The notes beneath the pieces were generated by a model, which searched no databases, was not told the origin of the DNA, and saw only the letters and a program-made list of their open reading frames with translations. From Desulfobacterales bacterium (lineage in GTDB: Bacteria; Desulfobacterota; Desulfobacteria; Desulfobacterales; JAEINQ01): a stretch of 59,341 bases of DNA. The position numbers and the translations under genes were made by a program. Below are positions 52,564-59,341 of the stretch, in pieces. How positions within the stretch are numbered: the first letter of the stretch is position 1; each line of letters starts with the position of its first letter. Where the stretch lies: positions 1 through 59,341 of the forward strand of contig JAEINQ010000045.1 of the NCBI GenBank assembly GCA_016342285.1, given 5' to 3'.

Positions 52564-53115
52564 ATGTCCGACAGTGAAAAAATAGCCGCGTTTGAGGAAG
52601 GCATCGGCAAAGGCCAATCCGCCACCTTTGAAGAATTTAGAACGGAAGTCAGAAACGCCTACATGGACCGGTCCCGCCAGATCTATTTTATCTGGAAGAA
52701 ATTAAAGGAACTCTACCCGGATGTGGACGCAGATCGGGTCATCCGGGAGGCGTCCTGGGATTTCGGCGTCTACCAGGGAGAGAAAATCGCCGAAAAATCA
52801 GAGGGGGCGGAACTGGGTCCCGTTGAAGTGCTCCTCGGGCAGACCTCCAAGGGAGGCATGGCCGTCTTTGACCAGGAGATCAAGGAGTTGGGCCAAGACC
52901 GGGCCGTGAAGATATTCCACTCCTGCCCCCACGTGGACGCGTTAAATGAGTTGGGCGCCACCAAAGAGGAAATCACCCATTTTTGCCGCAATATGCTCTC
53001 GGCCTGTGATTACGGCATCTGCGAGCCCTTTAAGAAAATCGCCATTGATTTCCCCACCACCGTCTCCGATCACACGGGGCAGGGGTGCCAGATGATCATT
53101 ACCCGCAAGGATTGA
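52564..53115 (+). CDS. L-2-amino-thiazoline-4-carboxylate hydrolase-like protein
   Basis: 183 residues, ATAAGGAGTCAAC before ATG, cytosolic. The pattern CPHVDALNELGATKEEITHFC, CDYGICEPF, FPTTVSDHTGQGCQMII resembles the ATC_hydrolase family (Pfam PF14196), with conserved Cys in C-P-h, the later HFC and GxxC. The type enzyme converts ATC to S-carbamoyl-cysteine; most relatives, including probably this one, have unknown substrates. It is transcribed alone, with a hairpin 40 bases after the stop. Family assignment is from memory of the motif pattern. Confidence 0.6.
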   Translation: MSDSEKIAAFEEGIGKGQSATFEEFRTEVRNAYMDRSRQIYFIWKKLKELYPDVDADRVIREASWDFGVYQGEKIAEKSEGAELGPVEVLLGQTSKGGMAVFDQEIKELGQDRAVKIFHSCPHVDALNELGATKEEITHFCRNMLSACDYGICEPFKKIAIDFPTTVSDHTGQGCQMIITRKD

Positions 53116-53153
53116 ATCACCACAGAGTCATAGAGTCCACAGAGGAATAAGAT

Positions 53154-53187
53154 TTATTGATTGCCGGGAGACGGCGGCAATCAATAA
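53154..53187. terminator. Hairpin after the ATC-hydrolase-like gene
   Basis: TTATTGATTGCCG pairs perfectly with CGGCAATCAATAA (13 bp, 8-base loop), 38 bases after the stop. A second hairpin, AACGCCGGAC/GTCCGGCGTT, follows at 53214-53238. Neither has a long T-run. Confidence 0.5.
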
Positions 53188-53373
53188 GCGCTCGGCCACA
53201 GACTGCCGCAGACAACGCCGGACGATCTGTCCGGCGTTTGCCGTTATAGCGGCTGTCAGAAATCCGTTCCGATACCTGCGGCTGGGTGTGCTTTTCCGGC
53301 CGACACAACAATTCTGATTCACCGCTAAATGACCAGTCCCGATTCGGCCAGCTTACAAAATCAAGAGTCGTAA

Positions 53374-53814
53374 TTACTTCGATTGGTAATACGAGGTAGA
53401 GCTGACTTCTGCTTTGCCAACCGCAGTTTCCATTTTGACGAGGGTGTATGCACCGAAAAGCCCTGGATTTGCCTTCAGGTAGTAGATTTTGCCGGATTCC
53501 AAATTGTCGTAGACAGTGGTGTCAAGCGTCGATTTTGGAAATGAGTTCTTCTGCAGAACGACTTTCAAAGCGCCTGGCTTGGCATGAATTGGTATATAAG
53601 CATTATTAATCAGCGGCCCGATACTCTCTTTATCGTTAAGAATTGCGCTGAAATGGATTCCACGGCTAATAAGACTCTCTGGACGATAGAGGTACACCAA
53701 CGCTTCATCTGAAAGAGCTTGCTGTGCCTGAAACGGGGTACTTGACATCACACAACCTTGTAAAGCTACCGCAGCGATGATAAGGCTGCATAATAATACT
53801 GATTTTTGAAACAT
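53374..53814 (-). CDS. DUF2846-like lipoprotein
   Basis: 146 residues, AAAGGAGATGGAAG before ATG. Signal sequence with lipobox: LLCSLIIAAVALQGC, Cys about residue 21, so the mature protein is a lipoprotein. EALVYLYRPESLISRGIHFS, and NNAYIPIHAKPGALKVVL, GKIYYLKANPG are typical strands of the DUF2846 family. Role unknown. An R5 copy lies 55 bases upstream of the start. Confidence 0.75.
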   Translation of the reverse strand: MFQKSVLLCSLIIAAVALQGCVMSSTPFQAQQALSDEALVYLYRPESLISRGIHFSAILNDKESIGPLINNAYIPIHAKPGALKVVLQKNSFPKSTLDTTVYDNLESGKIYYLKANPGLFGAYTLVKMETAVGKAEVSSTSYYQSK

Positions 53815-53868
53815 CTTCCATCTCCTTTAAAATTCTAAAACACGTTAGTTACTTAATAAGAAACATTA

Positions 53869-54109
53869 CCTAAGTTGAGCGATTGTCAAGGTTGCCGCAG
53901 GTACAAGGAAGATGTTTTTCCGCTATAGTCCTTTATGCGGGAAGGCATCTGACGCGGTAGATACGGTAAGATCGGCAATCTCGACCTGTCGGGTCGAAGC
54001 TGAAAGCGAAACCTGAAGGGGTTTAAATTACGAAAGACAAAATAGGATGTTTATCTTTTTATATCGATTGGTTATAATTTATTTCGAAATTTGAAACGCT
54101 CAGTTTAGG
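53869..54109 (+). repeat. R5 inverted-repeat element, long form
   Basis: 241 bp. Same ends as at 52178 (CCTAAGTTGAGCG / CGCTCAGTTTAGG), about 90% similar, with an extra segment (GACCTGTCGGGTCGAAGCTG) in the middle. No matching target duplication is visible. Lies between the lipoprotein gene and hicA. Confidence 0.75.
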
Positions 54110-54207
54110 GAAAATTAACCGCAGACTGCCGCAGACCATCGAATGTTGTGGGATGACACTCATTCGAAACGGGACGGAAATATGACAACCGGTCCCAAAA
54201 GCCGGGC

Positions 54208-54236
54208 TTGATCTTGCCCACATATTTGTGTACATT
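54208..54236 (+). promoter_or_regulatory. Candidate promoter for hicAB (leaderless)
   Basis: TTGATC at 54208-54213, 17-base spacer, TACATT at 54231-54236. The predicted transcription start, about seven bases on, coincides with the A of the hicA ATG at 54243, and no ribosome site precedes that ATG. Sequence match only. Confidence 0.4.
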
Positions 54237-54242
54237 GGCGTC

Positions 54243-54425
54243 ATGAAACGGAAGGCGTTAGAAGGCAGGCTCAAAGAATTGGGCTGGAGGTTTCTGCGAC
54301 ATGGCGGAAATCATGATGTCTGGACCGATGGTATTAGGCAAGAACCCATTCCACGACATAATGAAATCAATGAAAAGCTTGCCCGTTCCATATTGCGAAA
54401 AGCCCAAAGAGGGGACAACTCATGA
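54243..54425 (+). CDS. hicA: HicA toxin (mRNA interferase)
   Basis: 60 residues. Double-stranded RNA-binding-like fold that cleaves mRNA. KRKALEGRLKELGWRFLRHG, then the catalytic-His region GNHDVWTDG (HicA normally G-S-H; here G-N-H, His about residue 23) and IPRHNEINEKLARSILRKA. Start at the ATG at 54243; a GTG 15 bases upstream is possible. Overlaps the antitoxin gene by four bases (ATGA). Confidence 0.92.
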   Translation: MKRKALEGRLKELGWRFLRHGGNHDVWTDGIRQEPIPRHNEINEKLARSILRKAQRGDNS

Positions 54426-54847
54426 GATTCTCAGGGAAAATATATAAAGACGGTAAATTCTGGCTGGCAGAGATTCCAATTCTCGATTTGATGACCCAGG
54501 GGCGCACCAAAAAGGAAGCCTATGAGATGGTTGCCGATATGCTCGAAACCATGGTCAATCAGGACGGATTCAAAATCGAGGTCTATAAGGGGTTAAACAA
54601 TACCTTTGAAGTCGGATCGTTAGAACCAAAAAACCTGGTAAGCCTGCTTTTACAGCGTAAACGGGAAATGAGCGGGCTTTCCCTCGCCCAGGTAGCAAAC
54701 CGCATGGGCGCATCGTCACGCAATGCCTATGCCCGGTACGAACAGGGACGGTCGGTGCCAAGTGTCGAAAAACTCAACCAATTGCTGCAAGCGGTCTGCC
54801 CGAATACCGATATCGTCATCACCGAAAGCGCAATTCCTCAACTTTGA
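54422..54847 (+). CDS. hicB: HicB antitoxin with C-terminal HTH
   Basis: 141 residues. N-terminal partial RNase H-like fold (GKIYKDGKFWLAEIPILDLM, GRTKKEAYEMVADMLETMV, about residues 4-45) neutralises HicA. C-terminal XRE-type helix-turn-helix: LLQRKREMSGLSLAQVANRM, SSRNAYARYEQGRSVPSVEKL (about 78-118) for autoregulation. Overlaps the hicA stop by four bases, the usual coupling. Longer than minimal HicB because of the HTH module. Confidence 0.92.
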   Translation: MRFSGKIYKDGKFWLAEIPILDLMTQGRTKKEAYEMVADMLETMVNQDGFKIEVYKGLNNTFEVGSLEPKNLVSLLLQRKREMSGLSLAQVANRMGASSRNAYARYEQGRSVPSVEKLNQLLQAVCPNTDIVITESAIPQL

Positions 54848-54923
54848 TGCTGCTCCTAAAAGGTTTATGTCTGACCGGCGCCGCTTTTCCAGATAAAAAT
54901 GCATCCCATCGAAAAGCACTCTG

Positions 54924-54979
54924 CCTAAGTTCCCATTTTGGGAACTTATTGCTTGACATACTTCAGGGAACCACTTAGG
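54924..54979 (+). promoter_or_regulatory. Operator/promoter region of the higBA locus
   Basis: A perfect inverted repeat AAGTTCCC-ATTTT-GGGAACTT (54927-54947) lies 35 bases before higB. An outer pair, CCTAAGTTCCC (54924) and GGGAACCACTTAGG inverted (54966-54979), encloses it. A TTGACA -35 hexamer is at 54953-54958. Likely autoregulatory operator for HigA. Confidence 0.6.
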
Positions 54980-54981
54980 TT

Positions 54982-55281
54982 ATGCATGTAATCAAACACA
55001 AAACCCTGTCCGACTTTTACAAGCTGCCGGCGCATCGGGATGCCAGGGGAGCATTGGAGGCATGGTACTATGAAGCCAGGCATTCACTATGGGCGTCCTC
55101 TGCCGACATCAAAGGTCAGTACGGATCGGCCAGCATTCTTAAAAAGAATCGGGTGGTTTTCAATATTGCCGGCAATAGATATCGATTGGTCGTCAGAATC
55201 AACTACGATTCCAAAACGGTGTTTGTACGCTTTATCGGAACGCACCGGGAATATGATAAAATCGATGCGGAGGCGATCTGA
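54982..55281 (+). CDS. higB: HigB toxin (RelE-fold mRNA interferase)
   Basis: 99 residues. MHVIKHKTLSDFYKLPAHRD matches the HigB N-terminus; ALEAWYYEARHSLWASSADI, VFNIAGNRYRLVVRINYDSK and VFVRFIGTHREYDKIDAEAI are the conserved strands, the last containing the catalytic 'HxxYD' phrase (THREYDKID). Acts on ribosome-bound mRNA. Toxin-first order, and it abuts the antitoxin gene directly (stop 55281, next ATG 55282). Confidence 0.93.
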   Translation: MHVIKHKTLSDFYKLPAHRDARGALEAWYYEARHSLWASSADIKGQYGSASILKKNRVVFNIAGNRYRLVVRINYDSKTVFVRFIGTHREYDKIDAEAI

Positions 55282-56511
55282 ATGGTTACCCGCCTGATCA
55301 AAAATGAGAAAGATTATGATGCGTCGTTGTCGCGGATTGAAAAACTCATGTCTGCCAAACCCGGCACGGCCGAAATGGATGAGCTGGAACTGCTGACCGC
55401 GCTGGTCGAGATGTATGAAGAAAGTCACTTTCCCATCAACCCGCCCGATCCCATTGATGCCGTTAAGTTTCGCATGGAGCAGCTTGGATTAAGCCAAAAA
55501 GAGATGGTTCCCTTCATGGGCACCAAAAGTAAGGTGTCCGAAGTGTTACATGGCAAGCGCCCACTGACCCTGGCCATGATGAGGGCACTGAACAAGGGCC
55601 TGGGTATCTCTGCCGAGGTATTGCTGAAGGAACCGGGTGCAGTGTTTCCTGGTGGAATGCAGGCGATGGAATGGTCGAATTTTCCCGTCGTTGAATTGGC
55701 CAAACGGGGCTGGATACCCGAGATGGATGGCATAAAGGAAAAGGCCGAAGAGGCCATGCGAGGCTTCATGGCCCAAGCCGGCGGCCTGGAAATGGTCCCG
55801 ACGCCGTTTTTCCGCCAGGGAAAAAGGGGGCGGTATAATCCCAAGATGGACCCTTATGCTCTCACCGCATGGTGCATCCGCGTCCTCGCCCTTGCCCGGA
55901 AAAACCATCTGAAAACCAAATATGTTAAGGGTTCAGTCAAATCAAGCACGCTGCAGGAGGTCGCCCGGCTGAGCTATTTTGACAACGGCCCCATGCTTGC
56001 CAAGGAATACCTTGAAAAACAAGGGATTCATCTGATCATAGCCCCTCATCTCCCCAAAACCTACCTTGACGGCGCCGCCATCCTGCTGCCGGACGGGACA
56101 CCGGTCATCGGCCTGACCCTCCGCTACGATCGCATCGATAATTTCTGGTTCTGCCTGCTTCATGAACTCGCTCATGTTTCCAAGCACCTTTCCGAATCCG
56201 ACAGGGTTATCATTGATGATTTGGACCTCAGGGGAAACAATACCGGAATGGAGGATCGGATCGAGAAAGAAGCGGATGCCATGACCCGTAACGGGCTGAT
56301 TCCCAAAAGGGTATGGACCAAAAATCCGATTCCGGGCAAGGCAACACCTGCAAAGGTCGATGCCCTGGCAACGAAACTAAAAATTCATCCTGCCATCATT
56401 GCCGGTCGTATCCGCTATGAGCAGAACAACTACAAATTGTTGTCCATGCATATCGGCAACAAACAGGTTCGAAGACACTTTTCTGAAAGCCCACGGCAGG
56501 GGCTTGACTAA
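55282..56511 (+). CDS. higA: HigA antitoxin fused to an ImmA/IrrE metallopeptidase
   Basis: 409 residues, far longer than ordinary HigA (about 100-140). Residues 55-115 are the HigA helix-turn-helix: IDAVKFRMEQLGLSQKEMVP, SKVSEVLHGKRPLTLAMMRAL. Residues 120-250 are a linker with no clear domain. Residues 262-340 form an ImmA/IrrE peptidase with zinc motif HELAH at 294-298 (LLHELAHVSKHL) and a downstream EKEADAM helix that supplies the third ligand. ImmA-type peptidases cleave HTH repressors, so the protein could process itself or another regulator. Directly follows higB. Confidence 0.88.
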   Translation: MVTRLIKNEKDYDASLSRIEKLMSAKPGTAEMDELELLTALVEMYEESHFPINPPDPIDAVKFRMEQLGLSQKEMVPFMGTKSKVSEVLHGKRPLTLAMMRALNKGLGISAEVLLKEPGAVFPGGMQAMEWSNFPVVELAKRGWIPEMDGIKEKAEEAMRGFMAQAGGLEMVPTPFFRQGKRGRYNPKMDPYALTAWCIRVLALARKNHLKTKYVKGSVKSSTLQEVARLSYFDNGPMLAKEYLEKQGIHLIIAPHLPKTYLDGAAILLPDGTPVIGLTLRYDRIDNFWFCLLHELAHVSKHLSESDRVIIDDLDLRGNNTGMEDRIEKEADAMTRNGLIPKRVWTKNPIPGKATPAKVDALATKLKIHPAIIAGRIRYEQNNYKLLSMHIGNKQVRRHFSESPRQGLD

Positions 56512-57023
56512 AAAGGATGTTTTTGCGAACCCAAGCGAACTCGTTTCTATCTCACCATCCGCTGACGTTTTCCGCCGCCGGGAGGCTATAGCCTGACAGG
56601 CAAGGCGCCAAGAACATTAAAATTCCGGTTTCCGGAATCGGGTCCTCTACTGATCGAACACCGGCCACGACAGGATGCAATTCCCGACAAGAGGAACACG
56701 GGATTCGAGGCTTCCGACATGGCCTTCAGTCTGGTCCGGCCAAGCACCTACCCGTTTTGGCTCCGCTATTCGCTCCAAGCCCCACACTCCACGCTTTACT
56801 GGTGATCGGCCGACCAAACAAACCGTGAAATCCGTGTCATCCGTGCCAAAAACTGCGCGATCTTTTTTATGAATTGGAAACGTTCATAGGTGCCCGTCCA
56901 CAAAAAATATGATTCTTGATGAACGCCAACTATCCTTTATTAATTGAAAAGCGCAATATTGACCAATCCCTGGGTTAATGTTACGAAGATTCATCTTTAA
57001 CAAGGGGGTGTTCGTATGCGTAA
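56512..57023. other. Degenerate intergenic stretch
   Basis: No gene is supported. Contains an ATTCCGG/CCGGAAT hairpin (56622-56638), short ATCCGTGTCATCCGTGCC-type repeat sequence, and an R1 right end TTTATGAATTGGAAACG at 56867 with decayed flanking palindrome. Confidence 0.45.
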
Positions 57024-57464
57024 CTCAAGCTTACGGATCAGAATATCCCCTCGATTCAGCTTTCGCTGGTTCGCGGCCTGGACCCGGCCGCCCATATCGC
57101 TCTGGGCAAGGCGTTGCGCGAGTTGTTGAAAGAGAACATCCTGGTGATCGGATCGGGGTTTTCCTTCCACAACATGGGCGCCTTTTCCTGGCAGGGGAAA
57201 AACGAACCGGATCCGGCCAATGATGCCTTCCATGACTGGCTCATCGAGGCTTGCACCGGCCCCATATCCCAATCCGAAAGGGAGCAGCGACTGATTGGTT
57301 GGGAAGCGGCCCCTTCCGCCCGGTATTGTCATCCCCGAGAGGAGCATCTGCTGCCGCTTCACGTTTGCCTTGGTATGGCGAACAAACCGGCGAAACTTGT
57401 GTTTGACGACCACATTCTGGGCAAACGCGCGGTTGCTTTCCTCTGGGAAACCCTCCATGGCTGA
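57024..57464 (+). pseudogene. DODA-type extradiol dioxygenase, C-terminal fragment
   Basis: Open from 57024 without a start codon suited to the family. Reads QNIPSIQLSLVRGLDPAAHI, ALGKALRELLKENILVIGSG, FSFHNMGAFSW, then WEAAPSARYCHPREEHLLPL: the second half of LigB/DODA class III dioxygenases with the metal/active-site HPREEHLLPLHV. The N-terminal half (first metal His) is absent and a TAA lies at 57021. So truncated, probably non-functional. Confidence 0.65.
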
Positions 57465-57717
57465 ACGGTAACGCAGGCCATTTCCCAATTGGTCTATCTG
57501 TATACACTTCATTGGATATGTTGAAGGCGCTTGCCAAATCAGCATCCGATACCGAGGCGATTTTTAAAGTGAAATAGTTCAAGCCGGATCTAAAACTGCT
57601 TTGAAAAAATGAGGGTTACCGATATAAATAGAATTTATATAGGAAGTTGCCGTGGCGACCCGGGCTGGCCCCGGCTGGCTGTTGAATCAATGGGAAATAG
57701 AGACGGGGAAATGATCC
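57465..57717. other. Intergenic before the DUF4037 gene
   Basis: No gene or repeat recognised. The last bases GACGGGGAAATGATCC precede the ATG of the next gene. Confidence 0.35.
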
Positions 57718-58644
57718 ATGAAAGGCCTTGAGCTCTGCGAAAGATACTTCCGGCAGATCGCCTTGCCCTTTTTTGAGAAAGACTGCGGCTCTTTTCTCGA
57801 TCGAATGGCCATCGGTCTTGCGGGTGACGGATCCGAATGTTTCGGTTACGACGATGAGATCTCCCGGGATCATGACTGGGGACCGGGTTTCTGCATATGG
57901 CTGAGCAGGGACGTTTTCGACACGTTCGGAAAAAAGATCCAGGCTGCCTACAACAAACTGCCTGAATCCTTTGACGGATTTGTTGCCAGACGCACCAGCC
58001 AGTGGGGCGGAGGGCGGGTCGGTGTACTGGAGATTGGCACCTTCTACAGGCGCTTTGTTGGCATGGACAGTGCCCCGCAGACGTTGAAACAATGGCTGAT
58101 CATACCTGAAAATGCCCTGGCTGCGGCCGTAAACGGCAAAGTCTTTCAGGATCCGCCGGGGGAGTTCAGCGCAATCCGTGACGCCCTCAAGGCATTTTAC
58201 CCCGAAGACGTGCGACTGAAGAAGATCGCCGCCCGGTGCATGACCACCGGTCAAGCCGGCCAATACAACTTTCCCAGATGCGTCAAGCGTAACGATCTCT
58301 ACGCGGCCCAACACGCCGAATTTAAATTCATGGAAGATGCCATTTCGCTGCTGTTCCTGCTCAATAAGAGGTACACACCGTTCTACAAATGGTCCCATCG
58401 GGCCCTGCACGAACTACCGATTATGGGCAACTATGCCCACGGCAAGATCCTCGGGCTTCTTCACACCAGAGACCTTCACCTAAAGGCAGATCAGATGGAG
58501 AGTTTGAGTTTAAAACTGATTGACACGCTTAAAAGACTGGGGCTAAGCGATAGCAACAGTGATTTTTTACCTGACCACGGCCCGGTGGTCCAGGGCCGAA
58601 TCTGGGACCCTGAACTCCGCGGATACGACGTTTGGGTCGGATAA
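57718..58644 (+). CDS. DUF4037 nucleotidyltransferase-like protein
   Basis: 308 residues, cytosolic. GLAGDGSECFGYDDEISRDHDWGPGF (about residues 33-58) is the DUF4037 hallmark: a GS..EC then DDE.SRDHD acidic set that resembles the metal-binding Asp triad of the nucleotidyltransferase fold. The rest is helical (QRTSQWGGG, LFLLNKRYTPFYKWSHRAL). Known DUF4037 proteins have no proven reaction. Immediately followed by a DUF4125 gene; in other bacteria the two domains occur side by side or fused, so they likely act together. Confidence 0.82.
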   Translation: MKGLELCERYFRQIALPFFEKDCGSFLDRMAIGLAGDGSECFGYDDEISRDHDWGPGFCIWLSRDVFDTFGKKIQAAYNKLPESFDGFVARRTSQWGGGRVGVLEIGTFYRRFVGMDSAPQTLKQWLIIPENALAAAVNGKVFQDPPGEFSAIRDALKAFYPEDVRLKKIAARCMTTGQAGQYNFPRCVKRNDLYAAQHAEFKFMEDAISLLFLLNKRYTPFYKWSHRALHELPIMGNYAHGKILGLLHTRDLHLKADQMESLSLKLIDTLKRLGLSDSNSDFLPDHGPVVQGRIWDPELRGYDVWVG

Positions 58645-58649
58645 ACATG

Positions 58650-58674
58650 TAACCTCGACAATCGCTCAACTCAG
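58650..58674 (-). repeat. R5 left end only
   Basis: On the minus strand CACCTGAGTTGAGCGATTGT then CGAGGTT, the left terminus of R5 and its first internal bases; the remainder is missing. Lies in the 47-base gap between the DUF4037 and DUF4125 genes. Confidence 0.6.
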
Positions 58675-58691
58675 GTGTGAAAGAGGCTGCA

Positions 58692-59258
58692 ATGGTAAAA
58701 AAACAGGAACTTATCCAGAAAATCATCGACCGGGAACTCCATATGTTTCTCAATGTTCCCGCCCGGGAATCGGCATCCTGCCAGGAAAACCCGAGGGCTT
58801 TCCGATTCTACAGGGGGGTCTCGTTTTCGGTTTGGTCCGAAGCTGCTCTTGAGAGCTATCTGGATGACCTCACCCGGGCCGATGCCAAGGGGCTAAACCT
58901 GTTGACCCTGAAATATGCCCGCATGGAGAACAGTATTCCACCACTCAGTGAAAATCCGCTGATTGACCAGATCGTGGAAATCGAAATCGCATGGATCAAA
59001 GAGCTGGCAGCAAAATATCCCAATCTGCACAGCCGGGGGCGCCCTATTGATGAGGGGGGCTCAATGGGCACTTCGGTAAAAACCTACCTGCGCGGTGAGC
59101 TGGAAACTTACTCGGACGATACGCTGGCCCTGTACTACCAAAACCAAATAGAGTTTCTTGAACGAAAAGAAAACCTCCCTGAAAAGGTGCTACTGGCGAC
59201 AGTCGTTGGTGCTGGTTATGGATCACTCCAGGAGGCGGAAGACAGGCTCCTCAGTTAA
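58692..59258 (+). CDS. DUF4125 family protein
   Basis: 188 residues from the ATG at 58692 (GAAAGAGG upstream). Helical: LIQKIIDRELHMFLNVPARE, SCQENPRAFRFYRGVSFSVW (the conserved 'C..np..F...R' region), YARMENSIPPLSENPLID and RGRPIDEGG. A Cys at about residue 28 is typical of DUF4125. Functions unknown; family members are found in anaerobes, often next to DUF4037 proteins as here. Confidence 0.8.
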   Translation: MVKKQELIQKIIDRELHMFLNVPARESASCQENPRAFRFYRGVSFSVWSEAALESYLDDLTRADAKGLNLLTLKYARMENSIPPLSENPLIDQIVEIEIAWIKELAAKYPNLHSRGRPIDEGGSMGTSVKTYLRGELETYSDDTLALYYQNQIEFLERKENLPEKVLLATVVGAGYGSLQEAEDRLLS

Positions 59259-59261
59259 CCC

Positions 59262-59341
59262 TATCGTTATCGCGCCGAGGAAAGCTCGGTGTATCTTGCA
59301 GGGTGAAAGTCCCTGTCGGGAGGAAGTCAGCAATGGCTTTC
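59262..59341 (+). other. Possible 5' end of a group II intron (cut by window edge)
   Basis: CCGAG-GAAAG-CTCGG hairpin, then GTGTATCTTGCAGGGTGAAA and GTCCCTGTCGGGAGGAAG. The GGGTGAAAGTCCC hairpin is a well-known feature of the 5' part of domain I in bacterial group II introns. Only about 80 bases are available; the intron-encoded reverse transcriptase would lie to the right of the window. Confidence 0.5.

Noticed and set aside
57616..58410. 264-residue open frame on the minus strand
   Set aside because: Antisense to the DUF4037 gene, which carries the family acidic motif.

Overview
The window reads as a chromosomal segment of a strictly anaerobic, GC-rich bacterium. It is most likely a sulfate-reducing deltaproteobacterium (Desulfobacterota, Desulfosarcina/Desulfococcus-like). 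This is an inference from gene content: a hybrid cluster protein next to an Fnr-type (HcpR-like) regulator, a 2-oxoacid:ferredoxin oxidoreductase beside a class II fumarase, a siroheme/ferredoxin protein with a PCP_red head, a rubrerythrin-like ferritin, many Cys-rich small proteins, and PAS-rich signalling kinases. No rRNA, tRNA or CRISPR array was seen.

Layout. 0.5-3.1 kb: a FecR-type membrane protein, a SpoIIAA-like protein behind a very structured leader, and a cNMP-binding protein. 3.8-11.7 kb: TetR regulator, YceD/DUF177 paralogue, DUF6794-like protein, SMUG1-type uracil-DNA glycosylase, Fe-S/zinc cluster protein, J-domain protein, hotdog thioesterase, Nudix hydrolase and NADP-type glutamate dehydrogenase. 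11.8-15.1 kb: a zinc-uptake operon (znuA-znuC-znuB-zur order, minus strand). 15.6-22.8 kb: siroheme/ferredoxin protein, CheR, then a nitrosative-stress block (ferredoxin-like protein, HD-domain protein, Hcp, divergent HcpR-like regulator, rubrerythrin). 23.3-28.1 kb: central carbon (fumC, korAB). 28.3-41 kb: signalling (two hybrid kinases, a NarX/NarL-like pair, PilZ protein, lone receiver), a K+ channel, cobalamin adenosyltransferase, HIT protein and an ABC exporter. 41.5-52.2 kb: solute-binding protein, NYN nuclease, SWIM protein plus SNF2 helicase, and general amino-acid ABC genes (aapJ, aapQ, aapM) without an ATPase. 52.5-59.3 kb: accessory region with two toxin-antitoxin loci (hicAB, higB-higA/ImmA), a lipoprotein, gene fragments, a DUF4037/DUF4125 pair and, at the right edge, what looks like the 5' end of a group II intron.

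A striking feature is the density of short dispersed non-coding repeats. I distinguish seven families (called R1-R7 here); several have terminal inverted repeats, internal-deletion derivatives, nesting and, in one case, a perfect 5-bp target duplication. They sit in intergenic spaces, often touching stop codons or lying just upstream of start codons, and they create spurious N-terminal extensions on several genes. Starts given here were chosen by Shine-Dalgarno spacing and family N-termini, so some differ from the longest possible frame.
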